From Streptomyces endocoffeicus (GTDB lineage Bacteria; Actinomycetota; Actinomycetes; Streptomycetales; Streptomycetaceae): 64,000 bases of DNA. How positions within the stretch are numbered: the stretch's first letter is position 1; each line of letters begins with the position of its first letter. The notes below the pieces were generated by a model. That model saw only the letters and a list, made by a program, of their open reading frames with translations, was not told the DNA's origin and ran no database searches. The translations under genes were made by a program, and so were the position numbers. The stretch is from assembly GCF_016741935.1 (NCBI RefSeq), contig NZ_JAERRG010000032.1:1-64000 (forward strand). Reading direction: 5' to 3'. Positions 61,416 to 64,000 of the stretch are shown here, piece by piece.

Positions 61416-62460
61416 GGCTCACCTCCCGGGGCCGGACTCCCAGTCCGGGAGAGGCGTTCGCGCGGACGAAGCCGTCGGCGCCACCGATGCCCGACCACGG
61501 GTCGTGGGCCAACAGCAGGTGTCCGTCGAGGTCGGCCCAGCGGGCGCGGTCGGCGAGGTGGACGGCGGGCGCCAGGCCGAGGCTGCTGGCGGTCAGACAG
61601 CCGAGCATCAGCACGGTGCCGCTGCCCTCGATCGCCTCGGCGATGCGCAGGGCGGCATGCACCCCGCCGCACTTGGCGAGCTTGACGTTGACGCCCTGGA
61701 CGCGTCCGGCCAGACGGCGTACGTCCGCCAGATCCACGGCGTCCTCGTCGGCGATGACCGGTACGGGTGAGCGCTCGGCGAGGGCCCCCAGCGCGTCCGG
61801 GGAGCCGGGCGCGAGGGGCTGCTCGACGGCCTCCACGCCGAGTTCGGCGAACCGCGGCAGCAGCGCCACGGCCTGAGCCACGGTCCAGGCGCCATTGGGG
61901 TCGAGGAGCAGCCGGACCCCGGGTGCCGCGTCGCGGATGGCACGTACGCGCTCCACATCGTCCTCGGGATCGGGAGTTCCCGCCTTGACCTTGAGGACCT
62001 CGAAGCCGCGCGCGGTCAGGCGGCGGGCCTGGGCCGCGGCATGGCTCGGCGAGGTGATGCCGATGGTGCGTGCGGTGGCGGCGACGGGAGGTTCCGAGGC
62101 GCCGAGGAGGCGGTGCACGGGGGTGCCCGCCCGTTTGCCGACGAGGTCGAGGAGCGCCGCGTCCAGCGCGGCGGTCACGGCCGGGGGAGTGTCCGTACCG
62201 GCCAACTCGCCCGCCCGCAGGGCTTCCAGGGCGCTCTCGGGGTCGCGGTAGCGCACGAGATCCGTGCCGACGGCCGCGAGGAGGCGTCGCAGAGCGGCGG
62301 CGTCGAGACCGTAGTAGACGCTGGTGACGGTCTCGCCGTGGCCGCTGACCCCGTCGTGTTCGACGCTCAGCCATACCGCGTCGCGGGCGGCCATCGTCGA
62401 GCGGGAGATGCGCAGCGGCTCGGTGAGTCGCAGATGGACGGTGCGCTGACTGGCCTTCAC
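61399..62460 (-). CDS. Enolase-superfamily dipeptide-epimerase-like enzyme
   Basis: 353 residues from GTG 62460, four-base overlap with the upstream gene. All catalytic elements of the muconate-lactonizing subgroup are present: Lys157 and Lys159 in LKVKAG, metal ligands Asp187 (LLDPNG), Glu213 (VEQPLA) and Asp238 (IADED), and Lys260/Lys263 in VNVKLAKCGG. Asp310-Leu-Asp312 (WADLDGHLLL) is the DxD motif with which L-Ala-D/L-Glu-type epimerases hold the alpha-amino group of a dipeptide. It therefore should epimerise a dipeptide or a dipeptide-like amino acid, perhaps the product of the PLP enzyme next to it. Confidence 0.88.
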   Translation of the reverse strand: MKASQRTVHLRLTEPLRISRSTMAARDAVWLSVEHDGVSGHGETVTSVYYGLDAAALRRLLAAVGTDLVRYRDPESALEALRAGELAGTDTPPAVTAALDAALLDLVGKRAGTPVHRLLGASEPPVAATARTIGITSPSHAAAQARRLTARGFEVLKVKAGTPDPEDDVERVRAIRDAAPGVRLLLDPNGAWTVAQAVALLPRFAELGVEAVEQPLAPGSPDALGALAERSPVPVIADEDAVDLADVRRLAGRVQGVNVKLAKCGGVHAALRIAEAIEGSGTVLMLGCLTASSLGLAPAVHLADRARWADLDGHLLLAHDPWSGIGGADGFVRANASPGLGVRPREVSRADVA

Positions 62461-63578
62461 AGGTTTTCTTCCAGGTGGTGGGGGGTGGCGCCCAGAGGGA
62501 CGGACGCGAGCAGATCGGCCCGCAAGGGGTCGGTGACCCTCGTACATCGCGTCCAGCCGGTGGCCTCGGCCGCGCCGGGGTGCGGGATCTCCACCGGCCG
62601 GGTGGCCGCCGTGGCCGGGTCGAGACCGTGGGCGGCGGCGAAGTCGTCGTCGTAGACACTGCCGAGGTAGCGGTGCGGGCCGTCGGGGAAGACGGTGGCG
62701 ACGACCGCTCCGGGGTGGACGCGGGCGGCCCAGGCGGCGACCAGCGCGACCGCGCCGGTGCTCCAGCCGCCGCTGACGAAACTCCCCCGGGCGAGCCTGC
62801 GGCAGCTGTCCACGGCCTCTGCCGGACCGACCCAGTGGACCTCGTCGAAGGCGTCGTAGACGACGTTGCGCGGGTGGATGCTGCTGCCCAGACCGCGCAT
62901 CAGCCGGGGCCGCGCGGGCTGGCCGAAGATCGTGGAGCCGGTGGCGTCGACGCCGATCAGTCGTAGCGCGGGCCAGTGCTGCCGCAGTGGACCGATGATC
63001 CCCGCGCTGTGGCCGCCGGTGCCCACGCTGCACACCAGGATGTCCAAGTGGTCGAGCTGCGTGGCGAGTTCGGCGGCGAGCGAGGCGTAACCGGCGGCGT
63101 TGTCGGGGTTGTTGTACTGGTCGGGCCAGTACGCGCCGGGCAGTTCGGCGAGCAGCTCCCGCAGCCGGCGGAGACGGGCGGCCTGCCAGCCGCCCCGCTC
63201 CGCCGGACGGTCCACCAGCTCCAGCCGCACTCCGTGGGCACGCAGCAACTGCCGCATGGACGGCTCCAGTTCGCTGTCGCCGACCAGCACGACGGGGTGG
63301 CCGAGGGCCTGCCCGGCGAAGGCGAGCCCGATGCCGAGCGTGCCGGAGGTGGACTCCACCACCGGTGACCCGGGCCGCAGTTCGCCCCGCTCTCGGGCGC
63401 CCAGCAGCATCGACACGGCGGCCCGCGCCTTCATACCGCCCGCCGCGAGCCCTTCGAGCTTGGCCCAGAAGCCGGGCTGCGGCCCCGGCAGATCGGCGGC
63501 GATGCGGACCACGGGGGTGCGGCCGAGCAGGGCGAGCAGCTCCCGGCGGGCGGTGGGACGGACGTCTGTCGTGGTCAC
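62457..63578 (-). CDS. Cysteine-synthase-like PLP enzyme (beta-replacement)
   Basis: 373 residues from GTG 63578, overlapping the DUF364 gene by four bases. Fold type II PLP enzyme: Schiff-base Lys50 in LEGLAAGGMKARAA (replacing the usual NPGGSVKDR), substrate loop ESTSGTLGIGLAFAG, PLP-phosphate loop CSVGTGGHSAGI. The changed Lys motif and the C-terminal extension set it apart from housekeeping cysteine synthases. It is closer in logic to SbnA-type enzymes, which join O-phosphoserine or O-acetylserine to an amine such as glutamate to make aminopolycarboxylates. The nucleophile here is unknown. Confidence 0.85.
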   Translation of the reverse strand: MTTTDVRPTARRELLALLGRTPVVRIAADLPGPQPGFWAKLEGLAAGGMKARAAVSMLLGARERGELRPGSPVVESTSGTLGIGLAFAGQALGHPVVLVGDSELEPSMRQLLRAHGVRLELVDRPAERGGWQAARLRRLRELLAELPGAYWPDQYNNPDNAAGYASLAAELATQLDHLDILVCSVGTGGHSAGIIGPLRQHWPALRLIGVDATGSTIFGQPARPRLMRGLGSSIHPRNVVYDAFDEVHWVGPAEAVDSCRRLARGSFVSGGWSTGAVALVAAWAARVHPGAVVATVFPDGPHRYLGSVYDDDFAAAHGLDPATAATRPVEIPHPGAAEATGWTRCTRVTDPLRADLLASVPLGATPHHLEENL

Positions 63579-64000
63579 CGGGCACCTCCGGGGCGGTCGG
63601 CGCGGTAGTGGTGGACGGTGCCGGGGCCGCCGTCCAGCCAGAAGAACGGATACGGTTCGGCGCACACCGCGCTCACCCCGCACCCCAGGAGCCGGGGCAG
63701 TACGGCGCTGCCGGTCTGCGCGAACAGCACCAGCCGCTTGCCGTGCCGCAGCGCGTGCTCCCGCAGTGGCTCGAAGGTCCCGTTGCCCAGCGTCATCCCG
63801 GAGACGAGCAGCGCGTCGCAGCGGGCGGCCGCGGCGAGCGCGCCGGTGACGACCGGCTCATCCCACTCCGTCACCCCGCCCTTGAAGTCGCACGGCACAT
63901 AGCCGATTCCGTGCGAACGAAGCGCCTCCAGAAGGGAGTTGACGACGCCGACCACGAGCACCGTCGCCCCGGGCGGCAGGTCGAGCAGTTCGACGACGGA
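63575..64000 (-). CDS. DUF364-family (putative heavy-metal chelation) protein, partial
   Basis: The C-terminal 141 residues or so are inside the window; the frame stays open to the last base (SVVELLDLPPGATVLVVGVV), so the true start lies beyond 64000. The segment is a Rossmann-like domain: VLVVGVVNSLLEALRSHGIG, CDALLVSGMTLGNGTFEPLR, LVLFAQTGSAVLPRLLGCGV. It matches the C-terminal part of DUF4213/DUF364 proteins, named for a putative metal-chelation role. It is the most upstream visible gene of the operon. Its reaction is not known. Confidence 0.75.
   Translation of the reverse strand, partial: SVVELLDLPPGATVLVVGVVNSLLEALRSHGIGYVPCDFKGGVTEWDEPVVTGALAAAARCDALLVSGMTLGNGTFEPLREHALRHGKRLVLFAQTGSAVLPRLLGCGVSAVCAEPYPFFWLDGGPGTVHHYRADRPGGAR

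Noticed and set aside
53966..63961. EDDS or staphylopine cluster
   Set aside because: No ornithine-cyclodeaminase-like, nicotianamine-synthase-like or opine-dehydrogenase gene is seen in the visible part, so neither name can be applied.

Overview
The window is very GC-rich actinobacterial DNA, most likely from a Streptomyces or a close relative. Support comes from the frequent GTG starts, 4-base ATGA/GTGA gene overlaps, GGAGG-type ribosome sites, a PucR/GAF regulator, a Streptomyces-type NuoD and the 3' half of a tRNA-Pro(GGG). It reads as an accessory region such as a chromosome arm, genomic island or large plasmid: good catabolic, transport and biosynthetic operons sit between decayed insertion sequences and gene remnants. 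I counted about a dozen transposase copies or fragments. One (7793-8972) looks intact and a second (4712-5950) differs from intact by a single frameshift.

Layout. 0.3-10.5 kb: truncated secreted-protein gene, IS copies, amino-acid permease remnant, a lone nuoD, a vapB-vapC-xre toxin-antitoxin operon, a tRNA-Pro 3' half with terminator, a complete IS, and a TrkA remnant cut by that IS. 10.6-22.1 kb: an operon (minus strand) of degradative HMG-CoA reductase, hydantoinase/oxoprolinase-type A and B subunits, type III CoA-transferase, enoyl-CoA hydratase and HMG-CoA lyase, followed by an anti-sigma-like ATPase and a divergent GAF/PucR regulator. 22.1-27.4 kb: IS remnants, a DHFR-like reductase, an AraC regulator, a toxin C-terminal stub with its likely immunity gene, and a second tRNA-Pro 3' half. 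27.6-37.6 kb: two divergent operons for meta-cleavage of an aromatic compound (two FAD monooxygenases, two extradiol dioxygenases, two paralogous alpha/beta hydrolases, FAH-family hydrolase, cupin, lipocalin-like protein, AraC regulator) around a strong inverted-repeat operator. 37.6-44.6 kb: IS debris around a two-component system and an MMPL exporter. 44.6-49.6 kb: ABC importer plus M24 peptidase-like enzyme plus RidA. 49.8-53.4 kb: KdgD and ketoglutarate-semialdehyde dehydrogenase (aldarate catabolism) with a divergent, apparently leaderless LysR gene. 53.9-64.0 kb: a nine-gene, mostly translationally coupled operon that makes, exports and re-imports a small molecule.

The last operon is the most interesting. 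In transcription order it holds a DUF364 protein (cut by the window end), a cysteine-synthase-like PLP enzyme, a dipeptide-epimerase-type enolase-superfamily enzyme, an MFS exporter, a SAM methyltransferase, and a complete peptide/nickel-type ABC importer (binding lipoprotein, two permeases, fused double ATPase). The biosynthesis-export-reimport logic resembles opine and aminopolycarboxylate metallophore systems, but the enzyme set differs from those I can name (staphylopine, EDDS). I propose it as an undescribed metallophore-type pathway; this is inference. The second candidate is the HMG-CoA/mevalonate catabolic operon, which contains an unusual HyuB protein with an added C-terminal cysteine-bearing domain.

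The two tRNA-Pro 3' halves and about 235 bp after them form direct repeats bracketing 18.5 kb (7.3-25.9 kb), including the HMG operon. No integrase, replication or transfer gene is visible between them.
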